Positions 16,669 to 24,157 are shown, numbered from the stretch's first letter. The stretch: 24,596 nucleotides of DNA from JAHJDS01 sp964569795 (GCA_964569795.1 CAZMVB010000046.1:1-24596), one strand, 5' to 3'. The notes: a model not told the origin generated them from the letters alone. A program made the numbers and translations.

Positions 16669-17736
16669 CTATACATCTTTAGGCAAAAAGGTCGATGTAA
16701 AGAGTCTGAATCTACCATGAAGTAATTCGGCGATCCCGACCGCATTAGCCCATTCGCTGTTTTCCGTTAAAGAAGTGTATGATTGTGGAGGATTGATAGG
16801 CTTTCTTAACAAATATCTTAACTGCTCCAGAGAAATCGGATCGAAATATGGTTCATAATTTTTCAACCATACTGCGTAGAGATTGTCAGCAGAACCAACG
16901 TATTTATCGAATTCGGCTTTAGTACACCCCAATTCATCCTTATGTCGTTGCCATATCTCTTGCGGTTTATCTCTTTTCACGTCATCTATAACCGCATGTC
17001 CAGAAATAGCTTGTATAGGACTGGACGAGTAGATTGTGACCCTACAGCCCTTCCACCTATCACTAAACTTCTTTCTTAATTCAATTGCTTTTTCGCCTTT
17101 CCTAAGTCCTTCTAAGTAGATGGGCTTCAGACTCATCAATATTCCATTAAATATGGTATCACCTAAATAACTTAACGTCTTAATAACTGCAGGAATCTTT
17201 TCTAAAACATGTTGCCATACTGTCGCAAAATCAGCGGAACAATGCAATTCTTCTTCATGTGCTCTATATTGGCGTTTAGATTTAACCACCTCAAAAAACC
17301 CGAATGACCTGAAAAAATCTTTCCTGTCAGCCCACAAACTTTCTGGAAGAGTGAAATGTATTACCTGCGAATTAATAGAAGCATGTATTGCCATCAATGA
17401 GAAGAACATCTCCCCTAATTTATTACCCTGCAAATGCTGTTTTATGTGGAGGTGACAGAATTTCGACCTGTTGCCCAACTTCAATATAGAAGAGGCCACT
17501 GGTTCATCATCATCCAAACACATGTAAGCAATTCGCTCTTTGCTTCTGATCCCCGGCAACACTTTTTTCTTAAGCCAATCCATTATAGAAGGATACATAT
17601 TCTCATGGCTTTTAATTAATTGAAGAAAGAGTTTTAAATTGTCCGTATCGTACCCAACATCACTTTCGGTGATCCTCACCAATTTCAAGTTGGAGACAGA
17701 TCCAAATAAATCACCCAATACATTTTTACTCATCAT
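16669..17736 (-). CDS. GNAT acetyltransferase-ASCH domain fusion, 355 aa
   Basis: Residues about 15-155 read as a GNAT domain (YMCLDDDEPVASSILKLG strands, acetyl-CoA loop HLQGNKLGEMFF at 101-112, then FGFFEV). Residues about 200-295 form an ASCH (PUA-like) domain with the conserved SLKPIYLEGLRKGEKAIELRKKF start. About 60 residues of unknown type follow. Known: ASCH domains bind RNA or nucleotides, and the ASCH enzyme YqfB removes acetyl from N4-acetylcytidine; GNATs transfer acetyl groups. A single protein with both might write or handle acetylated nucleosides, but that is inference. Start at ATG 17736 with GAGGTG 4 nt upstream, only 6 bp after the stop of a 50-residue ORF, and last gene of the dcd-like operon. 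Low G+C and A/T-ending codons mark it as foreign to the host. Confidence 0.72.
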   Translation of the reverse strand: MMSKNVLGDLFGSVSNLKLVRITESDVGYDTDNLKLFLQLIKSHENMYPSIMDWLKKKVLPGIRSKERIAYMCLDDDEPVASSILKLGNRSKFCHLHIKQHLQGNKLGEMFFSLMAIHASINSQVIHFTLPESLWADRKDFFRSFGFFEVVKSKRQYRAHEEELHCSADFATVWQHVLEKIPAVIKTLSYLGDTIFNGILMSLKPIYLEGLRKGEKAIELRKKFSDRWKGCRVTIYSSSPIQAISGHAVIDDVKRDKPQEIWQRHKDELGCTKAEFDKYVGSADNLYAVWLKNYEPYFDPISLEQLRYLLRKPINPPQSYTSLTENSEWANAVGIAELLHGRFRLFTSTFLPKDV

Positions 17737-17742
17737 GGCACC

Positions 17743-17895
17743 TCATGACCCTGGACTCATACAACCGCCAGCCTTTCTTTCTACCCTTTCCGGCCATTCG
17801 CCAAAGTATTTAGAGAGTTGTAACAGTTGCTCATTGTACTTGTCCTTATCCGGTAATTTGTCTTGTAGTATAACATCTTTCTTATGTACTTTCAA
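17743..17895 (-). CDS. Small ORF between the dcd-like and GNAT-ASCH genes, 50 aa
   Basis: A continuous frame from TTG 17895-17893 to TGA 17745-17743 encodes a charged peptide (KVHKKDVILQDKLPDKDKYN..., ending RVERKAGGCMSPGS). Lys/Asp/Glu content and codon style match its neighbours, and the frame fills the space between the two larger genes, ending 6 bp before the next ATG. It is in the same frame as the dcd-like gene, separated by TAA and five sense codons, so it could also be read-through or a recently split C-terminus. A GGAA lies about 6 nt before the TTG. No domain is recognised. Possible small partner, such as an inhibitor or antitoxin, of one of the neighbours. Confidence 0.45.
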   Translation of the reverse strand: MKVHKKDVILQDKLPDKDKYNEQLLQLSKYFGEWPERVERKAGGCMSPGS

Positions 17896-17910
17896 GTCAT
17901 TTCCGACGAT

Positions 17911-19158
17911 TTAGACATTAAAAATATTCCCGACATCAGGTTCGACTACTAATTCAAATGAATCAGGATTTGCATGTTCCCCAATTTGGTTACCCACGAC
18001 CTGGACATGATTTATATAATTTCCCTCAACTGAAAATATACTGCCTGTTTTATACTCTTTTTCTGCATTCTCAGACATTCTATAAAAAATAAGTTTAGCG
18101 AGCTTTTCTCTATCCTCCAGACTCACGTCTACATTATGTCCGCGTATTTCAAACATTAACGGAGTTCCGTATTTTCTATCTGTTCGTCCCGTACCGAAAA
18201 AGGGATGAACAAATCCCGCGTAATGTATACGCATTTCACCCAGTGTCTCATCCATTGGCCTACAATAGACTGCTATACTTGAGGGGAGTGCAATCAACTC
18301 CTTTGATCTCAATAGGTAAAATTGACCATTTTTTACCCGCATTCTATAGATACTCATTTTCGGATCATACTCTGATTCCTCAAAGACCCAGTAATCGCAA
18401 GGATTCGGTTTTTCCTCATTTTTCTTTTCCCAAATATCTATTGGAGATTTATTCATGGTCTCGTTACATGCCCTATATGCAGATACCTTCAGGCCGGCGA
18501 TTTCAACAGGCGTGGTATCTACAGATAGAAAGCCTTGATCGTCCTCTCTCCCAATCAATATTGATTCTATTAGAGTTGGATTATCTTCAATTACTGATTG
18601 TTCAGGAGCTCCATAAAATAATCTTAGCTGTGACAACGATATATTTGGTTTCAATCTAATGTCGAAGCTAATTGGCGCTATCTCTAAATACATATCACCT
18701 GATGATTTAGTTAGCACCTGTGGCTTAAAACCTTCGTACTCGTCCATTCCATCAACTATCAAGCGGGCGATGACATCCAGGCGTCCGAGTGAACTCTTTG
18801 CGGTTGCTTGACCGTGAATGTTCCCATCCACTAAACTGCCTCTAAGCTTTTCTTTTAGTTTAAAAACGTAGCAATTATTTTTTTGCAACGTGAATGAGCC
18901 ATCTTCATCGGGTTCCATTCGAAGCGCATAAGGCCTGGATAGAAATACCTGGTAATTGTGTCCACATGGCTTTATCGAACCACGAACCATTTTGTAACCC
19001 TCTTCTGACAGATGCAAATCAATTGACGAATGATCGGCAGCATCATCGAAATTACCAATATTTAATAGATGTCCGGTCTCTTTCAGCTTCCTCATCTGTC
19101 TTTTTGAGAGAACACCTGGTAGCCAACATTCTTCGGCCCAAGGTTTGTCCATGTCCAT
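17911..19158 (-). CDS. dcd: Two-domain dCTP deaminase-like protein, 415 aa
   Basis: The first domain has the Dcd/dUTPase hallmarks: SSIDLHL (44-50), ATAKSSLGRLDVIARLIVDG (118-137) holding the serine and arginine of the SSxxR motif (S122/S123, R126), and GDMYLEIAPISFDIRLKPNISLSQLRLF with the catalytic-type glutamate E159. The second half repeats a jelly-roll pattern (FYLLRSKELIALPSSIAVYCRP, GEMRIHYAGFVHPFFG), the layout of the long alphaproteobacterial-type deoxycytidine triphosphate deaminases. About 45 extra C-terminal residues end the protein. Known: Dcd converts dCTP to dUTP; defence-associated deaminases deplete dCTP during phage infection. ATG 19158 has GAGG 7 nt upstream. It leads a low-GC operon with a small ORF and a GNAT-ASCH gene. 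Active-site residues appear intact, but the reaction is untested. Confidence 0.78.
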   Translation of the reverse strand: MDMDKPWAEECWLPGVLSKRQMRKLKETGHLLNIGNFDDAADHSSIDLHLSEEGYKMVRGSIKPCGHNYQVFLSRPYALRMEPDEDGSFTLQKNNCYVFKLKEKLRGSLVDGNIHGQATAKSSLGRLDVIARLIVDGMDEYEGFKPQVLTKSSGDMYLEIAPISFDIRLKPNISLSQLRLFYGAPEQSVIEDNPTLIESILIGREDDQGFLSVDTTPVEIAGLKVSAYRACNETMNKSPIDIWEKKNEEKPNPCDYWVFEESEYDPKMSIYRMRVKNGQFYLLRSKELIALPSSIAVYCRPMDETLGEMRIHYAGFVHPFFGTGRTDRKYGTPLMFEIRGHNVDVSLEDREKLAKLIFYRMSENAEKEYKTGSIFSVEGNYINHVQVVGNQIGEHANPDSFELVVEPDVGNIFNV

Positions 19159-19193
19159 GTTTATACCTCGGTAAAAAGCTTAATAATGGTGTT

Positions 19194-19222
19194 ATATTAC
19201 CTAACTAAATATCGCTTGGCAA
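19194..19222 (-). promoter_or_regulatory. Sigma-70-type promoter of the dcd-like operon
   Basis: On the minus strand TTGCCA (19222-19217), a 17-nt spacer and TAATAT (19199-19194) lie about 36 bp before the ATG; an overlapping TATAAC at 19196-19191 is an alternative -10 with a longer spacer. It is inside the AT-rich island. Confidence 0.55.
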
Positions 19223-19554
19223 CAAAAAACTTTATAAGGGCCTATTTTTGCCTATTGTATTATACTTATTCGCAGCACGTAAAATCTCGTCGTTAAACTG
19301 AACGAATAATCTTTTTCTTTCAGCCGCTCAGCACCGAATGGTTTCTATCCTGTCGGAGGGGGCACAGGAATTCTAGAAATTGTTGTTGCTTGTCCGGGGC
19401 GTGGGGCTCGAAAGCCGTGTGCTATAACTGTATGTTGCTCAACGAAAATCCCGAGGCCGGCTACCATGACACTTAGGTCTGATTGATCTCCTACGGTCGT
19501 CGAGTGTAATCTGGACTTTAAAGGCCACAGCCAGCCAGCCGAGGAAAAACGAGG
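19223..19554. other. Intergenic transition from low-GC island to host DNA
   Basis: No convincing gene is seen. 19223-19330 is AT-rich and continues the island; from about 19330 base composition returns toward the host value. No integrase, tRNA end or clear direct repeat matching the left boundary (about 16560-16640) was found by eye. Confidence 0.5.
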
Positions 19555-19695
19555 CTAGAAGATAAGACAGTTGATCCGGTGCCTTTTCAGGATGGACTTG
19601 ATCAACAGGGGGCAGCCCGGGCTGTCCTGCCGGGCGCAGGCCTCGGTCTGATCGTCCCACTCGAACAGCTTGCAGCGGAGGCAGTATATTTCCAT
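19555..19695 (-). CDS. Small Cys-rich protein, 46 aa
   Basis: ATG 19695-19693 opens MEIYCLRCKLFEWDD..., with cysteines at 5, 8, 20, 28 and 43. The CxxC at the N-terminus and the later Cys residues suggest a small metal-binding protein. The longer upstream frame to 19803 has proline/arginine-rich, non-protein-like sequence and is not included. AGGG lies 8 nt before the ATG. It is separate from the HAD gene (170 bp) on the same strand and has host-like base composition. No family is recognised; it may be a lineage-specific conserved hypothetical. Confidence 0.5.
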   Translation of the reverse strand: MEIYCLRCKLFEWDDQTEACARQDSPGCPLLIKSILKRHRINCLIF

Positions 19696-19865
19696 GTCCT
19701 GGTCCCTGGCCCGGTCTGCGGGCCGAGTGGCTGCCCTGGGAGGGCGGTTGATGAACCGGGGCGGCCCGGGGTCGTCCGCAAGAGGGAGCAAGTTTAAGGC
19801 CAAGGAGGACCCGGGCGGGTGAAAACTTATTTTGATCTGTTTTTCAGGTGGATAGCCGATGGCCG

Positions 19866-20489
19866 TCAGTCCGCCTGGTCCGGGCCGGGCGTCCGTTTTT
19901 GCCGCATCAATTCGATCACCAGGGTCTCGATTTCCGCCCAGGATTTGACCACCTCGAAGGGGTGCCAGTGCCGGTTCCAGGGCTGATCAAAGATGATGGC
20001 GCGGATGTTGGTTTTTGCGGCGATCTGAAAACAGGTGTCCAGGCGATCCTCGACAAAGGCCTGAATTTTTTTCTCGACGAGCAGGTTGGCCTTGTAATCC
20101 GGATCGCTGACGATCAGGACCTCGATCCGGTCCGAAGGCAGTCCGGCCAGCAGACCGCGCAGCCAGTCCTCGACCGGACTGCCGTCCGGGCGGGCGGTGA
20201 CGAACAAGAGGCGGCGGGTCTGCCCCCAGCGGGAAAGCAGGTCGGCCGCGCCGGGATAGGGCTTGAGCCTCATCGCCCACTCGCCGAAGAGCATTTTTTG
20301 TACGATCCGATAGATCGTCTCCCGGGGCAGGCCCAGTTCCTTGTCCAACTGGGTGTAGTTCTTGACCGAATCGAAATCCAGACCGGTGATGCCGAACTCG
20401 GCCGCGGCCACCGCGGCGAAGTGGCCGAAGATGTCCCCGACCACGCCGTCCACGTCAAAACTGACCGGATGATAAGGCAAATCAGGCAT
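19866..20489 (-). CDS. HAD-superfamily phosphatase, 5'-deoxyribonucleotidase (NT5C)-like, 207 aa
   Basis: HAD motif I is SFDVDGVVGDIF (nucleophile D12, D14), motif II is LLFVTARPDG (T98), the motif III lysine is probably K133, and motif IV is AFVEDRLDT (E147, D148). The 'FDVDGVV.D', 'VTARP....T/V..WL', 'FVEDR' and 'FDQPWNR' wording resembles the NT5C group of 5'(3')-deoxyribonucleotidases more than other HADs. Known: NT5C enzymes remove phosphate from dUMP/dTMP-type nucleotides in the cytoplasm. The start is ATG 20489-20487; no ribosome site is visible, and a strong promoter ends 6 nt before it, so the mRNA may be leaderless. It is divergent from clpB and shares host base composition. Substrate is inferred. 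Confidence 0.8.
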   Translation of the reverse strand: MPDLPYHPVSFDVDGVVGDIFGHFAAVAAAEFGITGLDFDSVKNYTQLDKELGLPRETIYRIVQKMLFGEWAMRLKPYPGAADLLSRWGQTRRLLFVTARPDGSPVEDWLRGLLAGLPSDRIEVLIVSDPDYKANLLVEKKIQAFVEDRLDTCFQIAAKTNIRAIIFDQPWNRHWHPFEVVKSWAEIETLVIELMRQKRTPGPDQAD

Positions 20490-20495
20490 CGGCGC

Positions 20496-20525
20496 AGTAT
20501 AGGTCCCGGTCCGAGGGGATGTCAA
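20496..20525 (-). promoter_or_regulatory. Consensus-like promoter giving a leaderless HAD mRNA
   Basis: TTGACA (20525-20520), 18-nt spacer, TATACT (20501-20496), then 6 nt to the ATG at 20489. Normal start-site spacing puts +1 at or next to the A of the start codon. Confidence 0.65.
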
Positions 20526-20561
20526 ACCCCGGGGAAAATGAGGCGGTCCCACCTCGATCCG

Positions 20562-20579
20562 TTGACATACCCCTGTCAA
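20562..20579. promoter_or_regulatory. Inverted repeat TTGACA-N6-TGTCAA in the HAD/clpB divergent region
   Basis: A perfect 6-bp dyad with a 6-bp centre. The plus-strand arm is itself a -35-like TTGACA, though only a poor -10 (TAACTT at 20585-20590) lies 17 bp on. It may be an operator for clpB. No CIRCE element and no good sigma-32 promoter were recognised. Confidence 0.4.
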
Positions 20580-20663
20580 ATACTTAACTTTTGATAAAAT
20601 AAACCCGACCTGCCGGAGCGTTCCGGCCGCGGCCTGTCAAGGCCGTGTTTTGTGAGGCAATAG

Positions 20664-23249
20664 ATGAGATTCGACAAATTGACCCAGAAGACCCAGGAGG
20701 CGGTCCAGGAGGCTTTCTCCTTTGCCATGTCCCAGGGACACCCCCAGGTCGAGCCCGAGCACCTGATCCGGGTGCTGGTCGAGACCTCGGAGGCGGTGGT
20801 CAAGCCCCTGCTCAAGAAGATCGGGGTCGATCCCGCGGTGGTGACGGCCGATCTGGATCGGGCCTTACAAAAAATGCCCCAGGTCTCTGGTGCCGGCGCC
20901 GGTCAGCCCCAGGCCAGCCCGCGTTTTTCGAGGCTGATGGAGGCCGCCTTCAAGCAGGCCGAGGCCATGCGCGACGAATACGTCTCGGCCGAGCATATCC
21001 TCCTGGCCGCCGTGGCCGACCGGGGTTCGCCCGCGGCCCAGGTCCTGGACCGGGCCGGGATCACGGCCGACGCCATCCTGCGGGTGCTCCAGGAGATCCG
21101 GGGGTCCCAGCGGATCACGGACGAAAACCCGGAGGACAAGTACCAGGCCCTGGAGCGGTTCGCCCGGGACCTGACCGAAATGGCCCGGAACGAGAAACTG
21201 GACCCGGTCATCGGCCGGGACGAGGAGATCCGGCGGATGCTCCAGGTCCTTTCTCGCCGGACCAAGAACAACCCGGTCCTCATCGGCGAGGCCGGGGTGG
21301 GCAAGACGGCCATCGTCGAGGGCCTGGCCCGCCGGATCGTCAGCGGCGACGTGCCCGAGGGTTTAAAAAACAAGCGGGTCGTCGCCCTGGACATGGGGGC
21401 CCTCATCGCCGGGGCCAAGTACCGGGGCGAGTTCGAGGACCGGCTCAAGGCCGTCTTGAAGGAAATCACCGAGGCCCAGGGCGAGATCATCCTGTTCATC
21501 GACGAGATCCACACCATGGTCGGCGCGGGCAAGGCCGAGGGGGCCATGGACGCCGGCAACATGCTCAAGCCGGCCCTGGCCCGGGGCGAGCTGCGCTGCG
21601 TCGGGGCGACGACCATCAACGAGTACCGCAAGTACATCGAAAAGGACCCGGCCCTGGAGCGCCGCTTCGCCCCGGTGATGATCGCCGAGCCCTCAGTCGA
21701 GGACACCATCGCCATCCTGCGCGGACTCAAGGAGCGCTACGAGGTCCACCACGGCGTCCGCATCCAGGACTCGGCCCTGGTCGCCGCGGCCACCCTGTCC
21801 CACCGCTACATCACCGACCGCTTCCTGCCGGACAAGGCCATTGACCTCATGGACGAGGCGGCCAGCCGGCTCCGGATCGAGAAGGATTCCCTGCCCCAGG
21901 AGATCGACGAGGTCGAGCGGCGGATCATGCAGCTCACCATCGAGCACGAGGCCCTCAAAAAGGAAAAGGACCCGGCCAGCAAGGAGCGCCGCCAGGCCAT
22001 CGAGGCAGATCTTACGGACCTCAAGGCCAAGTCCGAGGACATGAAGGCCCACTGGCGCCAGGAAAAGGACCTGATCGACTCCCTGGCCGGCATCAAGGAG
22101 TCCATCGAGCAGACCCGGCTCGAGGCCGAACGGGCCGAGCGCCAGGGCGAACTCCAAAAGGCGGCCGAACTCCGCTACGGGAAACTGCCCGAACTGGAGC
22201 AGAAGCTGCAGGACGCGGTCACAGACCTCGAGGGACTCCAGCAGGACAAAAAAATGCTCAAGGAGGAGGTGGACGCCGAGGATATCGCCGAGGTGGTCGC
22301 CAAGTGGACCGGCATCCCGGTCTCGAAACTGATGGAGGCCGAGCGGGAAAAACTGGTCCACATGGAGGAGCGGATCAAGGAGCGCCTGGTCGGTCAGGAC
22401 GAGGCGGTCGTGGCCGTGAGCAACGCCGTGCGCCGGGCCCGGGCGGGCCTGTCTGACGAGGCCCGGCCCATCGGCTCGTTCATCTTCCTCGGCCCGACCG
22501 GCGTGGGCAAGACCGAGCTGGCCCGCAGCCTGGCCGAGTTCCTGTTCGACGACGAGCAGGCCATGATCCGCCTGGATATGAGCGAGTACCAGGAGCGGCA
22601 CACCGTGGCCCGGCTCATCGGCGCCCCGCCCGGATACGTGGGCTACGAAGAAGGCGGCCAGTTGACCGAGGCCGTCCGCCGCCGGCCCTACGCCGTGATC
22701 CTGTTCGACGAGATCGAAAAGGCCCACGTCGAGGTCTTCAACGTTTTACTCCAGATTCTGGACGACGGCCGGATGACCGACGGCCAGGGCCGGACCGTGG
22801 ACTTCAAGAACACGATCCTGATCATGACCAGCAACATCGGTTCGCAGTTCCTGACCGAGGCGGCCGGCAACGACGAGGAAATTTCCGGTCGGGTCATGGA
22901 GGCCCTCAAGGCCCACTTCCGGCCCGAGTTCCTGAACCGGGTGGACGACGTGGTCATCTTCCATTCGCTCACCCGGGACGATCTGCGGGCCATCGTGGAC
23001 ATCCAGCTCAAGAAGCTGATCAAGCGCCTGGCCGGCCAGGACCTGCACCTGGAGCTGACCGACGCGGCCCGGGATCTCCTGGCCCGTCTGGGTTACGACC
23101 CGGTCTATGGGGCCCGGCCCCTCAAGCGGGCCATCCAGAAGGAACTGGAGAACCCCCTGGCGGTCAAGGTGCTGGATGGCACATTCGCTCCTGGTGTGAA
23201 GATCAAAGCAGATGCCCGGGACGGCCGGGTCACGTTCGACGCTGGTTAA
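20664..23249 (+). CDS. clpB: ATP-dependent disaggregase ClpB, 861 aa
   Basis: Full-length Hsp100 chaperone. The N-domain spans residues 1-145 (two Clp-N repeats). AAA1 has Walker A GEAGVGKT at 208-215, pore loop KYRG at 252-255 and Walker B IILFIDE at 275-281. The coiled-coil middle domain at about 405-530 sets ClpB apart from ClpA and ClpC. AAA2 has Walker A GPTGVGKT at 610-617, pore loop GYVG at 657-660 and Walker B VILFDE at 678-683. No ClpP-binding IGF/IGL loop stands out. Known: the hexamer works with DnaK to pull proteins out of aggregates. GAGG 6 nt before the ATG sets the start. It stands alone, divergent from the HAD gene, with hairpins on the 3' side. Confidence 0.98.
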   Translation: MRFDKLTQKTQEAVQEAFSFAMSQGHPQVEPEHLIRVLVETSEAVVKPLLKKIGVDPAVVTADLDRALQKMPQVSGAGAGQPQASPRFSRLMEAAFKQAEAMRDEYVSAEHILLAAVADRGSPAAQVLDRAGITADAILRVLQEIRGSQRITDENPEDKYQALERFARDLTEMARNEKLDPVIGRDEEIRRMLQVLSRRTKNNPVLIGEAGVGKTAIVEGLARRIVSGDVPEGLKNKRVVALDMGALIAGAKYRGEFEDRLKAVLKEITEAQGEIILFIDEIHTMVGAGKAEGAMDAGNMLKPALARGELRCVGATTINEYRKYIEKDPALERRFAPVMIAEPSVEDTIAILRGLKERYEVHHGVRIQDSALVAAATLSHRYITDRFLPDKAIDLMDEAASRLRIEKDSLPQEIDEVERRIMQLTIEHEALKKEKDPASKERRQAIEADLTDLKAKSEDMKAHWRQEKDLIDSLAGIKESIEQTRLEAERAERQGELQKAAELRYGKLPELEQKLQDAVTDLEGLQQDKKMLKEEVDAEDIAEVVAKWTGIPVSKLMEAEREKLVHMEERIKERLVGQDEAVVAVSNAVRRARAGLSDEARPIGSFIFLGPTGVGKTELARSLAEFLFDDEQAMIRLDMSEYQERHTVARLIGAPPGYVGYEEGGQLTEAVRRRPYAVILFDEIEKAHVEVFNVLLQILDDGRMTDGQGRTVDFKNTILIMTSNIGSQFLTEAAGNDEEISGRVMEALKAHFRPEFLNRVDDVVIFHSLTRDDLRAIVDIQLKKLIKRLAGQDLHLELTDAARDLLARLGYDPVYGARPLKRAIQKELENPLAVKVLDGTFAPGVKIKADARDGRVTFDAG

Positions 23250-23277
23250 TTAAAAAGGAATAAGAGCATCTCTTGAT

Positions 23278-23378
23278 GTGGGGGCTTCTCCCAGCCCCCC
23301 ACACCCCCCAGGGCCAAAGGGGCCTCCCTGGCGAGGCCCCTTTGGAATCCCCCGCCACTCAGGGGCTCCGCCCCTGAG
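23278..23378 (+). repeat. Three successive hairpins downstream of clpB
   Basis: Stem 1 is 23278-23286 with 23293-23302 (one bulge). Stem 2 is 23314-23325 with 23334-23345 (12 bp, perfect). Stem 3 is 23358-23366 with 23370-23378 (9 bp, perfect, loop TCC). No T-run follows any of them, so they look like a repeat element or mRNA-end structures rather than classical terminators. Confidence 0.65.
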
Positions 23379-23590
23379 AACCCCATAGTGCTGGTGCGGG
23401 CAGCGCCATACGTGATTCCCTCCGGCGAATGTTTTTCGTCGCGACGCCGGGCCTGCGGCCCTCTGGCCGCGCCGAAACACCTCGCCTCCGGTCAAGACGT
23501 CTGGCTATCAGGTCTATTCAAGCTGTTGGTTGTTCCAAGGATGGAAGAAACAAGGATGCGCGGCCGTGATCAAAAAACGGCCGCGCCACT

Positions 23591-23622
23591 GGCCGCCGGG
23601 CCGCAAAGCGAGTCCGGCGGCC
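23591..23622. repeat. Hairpin, 9-bp perfect stem
   Basis: GGCCGCCGG (23591-23599) pairs with CCGGCGGCC (23614-23622) around 14 nt. It lies in the gene-free stretch 23250-23971, where nothing codes convincingly. Confidence 0.5.
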
Positions 23623-23710
23623 CATCTGTCATGCCGAAGACAGAACTGAATAGCGCAGTGCAAAGAAAACGCCGACCAGAATTGTTCAAACTGGGGGCTG
23701 ATCGTGTGTC

Positions 23711-23734
23711 CCCTCTCCCCGGACGGGGAGAGGG
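23711..23734. repeat. Dispersed copy of the CCCTCTCCCC/GGGGAGAGGG hairpin
   Basis: CCCTCTCCCC (23711-23720) pairs with GGGGAGAGGG (23725-23734); the 3' side continues CCAGGGTGCGGGGGCT, echoing TCGGGGTGAGGGGGCT after the M3 stems at 4256-4266 and 5036-5046. It is the same repeat family about 19 kb away. Confidence 0.65.
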
Positions 23735-23833
23735 CCAGGGTGCGGGGGCTTATTTGATTGTTTAGTTTCCGTTAACACGCCTCACATAAGGCCCAGAATT
23801 TTGGGTGGGCTTTTGGCCCGCCAAGCGATCAAT

Positions 23834-23852
23834 GGTGGGGCGAGGCCCCACC
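23834..23852. repeat. Hairpin, 8-bp perfect stem with GAG loop
   Basis: GGTGGGGC (23834-23841) pairs with GCCCCACC (23845-23852), and CTATAATTTG follows on the plus strand. On the minus strand this is about 120 bp downstream of the small Cys-rich gene and may end its transcript. Confidence 0.45.
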
Positions 23853-23910
23853 CTATAATTTGAATCGCATCAGCTAGGTGTACCCGGGCGGAGGTCCGGG
23901 GCCCAAAATC

Positions 23911-23980
23911 ATCCCCAAAACCTATTAACAGCCCTGGGTCGCGGTTGCAGAAAAACTGTTTCCTCTGTGGCTCAGCAGGA
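23911..23980 (+). pseudogene. Decayed copy of the tRNA-Arg promoter and 5' end
   Basis: 23911-23980 aligns with 24495-24565, the promoter and first 20 nt of tRNA-Arg, with one indel. The first 48 positions match at about 80%, including CAGCCCTGGG and the -35 (TTAACA against TTGACA), and the D-arm GCTCAGCAGGA is identical. Similarity stops after the D-arm, so no functional tRNA is made. It overlaps the end of the small Cys-rich gene on the other strand. Confidence 0.6.
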
Positions 23981-24157
23981 CTGTGTTGGGCACCCGTCCT
24001 TTTCTTTCGCCTTACATTGGTTACACAAATCGCCGCTTGGCCTTTTTGGCCGTTCAAGACATTTCTTGTCGTAGCCACTCGTTGGCCACTGCGAACAATT
24101 TGTGCACCAATGCCATGTGTCACGACCGTAATGTCTTCGGTACTCAATTTTGGCCAT
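23972..24157 (-). CDS. Small zinc-ribbon-like Cys-rich protein, 61 aa
   Basis: MAKIEYRRHYGRDTWHWC..., with CxxC at 18-21, C33, CxxC at 45-48, C56 and C61. The two CxxC pairs suggest a zinc ribbon or rubredoxin-like knuckle, and the basic, aromatic N-terminus could contact nucleic acid. Similar short 'DTWHWC..C...P' proteins occur widely as conserved hypotheticals in proteobacteria; no function is known to me. ATG 24157-24155 has GGAGGGGGG about 6 nt upstream, so the longer frame from 24190 is not needed. A perfect consensus promoter lies 51 bp upstream. It is lower in G+C than the host and lies between a decayed and an intact copy of the tRNA-Arg 5' end, so it may have arrived by transfer. 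Its last codons are shared with the decayed tRNA copy. Confidence 0.72.
   Translation of the reverse strand: MAKIEYRRHYGRDTWHWCTNCSQWPTSGYDKKCLERPKRPSGDLCNQCKAKEKDGCPTQSC

Noticed and set aside
17639..17914. 91-codon plus-strand frame across the deaminase/GNAT-ASCH junction
   Set aside because: It is antisense to the small ORF and both neighbours; the minus-strand reading explains the interval better.
19439..19660. 73-codon minus-strand frame downstream of the Cys-rich small protein
   Set aside because: It overlaps the better-supported Cys-rich ORF in another frame and has no ribosome site or domain.
20645..21844. 399-codon plus-strand frame overlapping clpB
   Set aside because: Out-of-frame reading of clpB, with typical GRGPGR low-complexity content.
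23388..23765. 125-codon plus-strand frame after clpB
   Set aside because: It spans several perfect hairpins, including the CCCTCTCCCC repeat, and has no recognisable domain or ribosome site.
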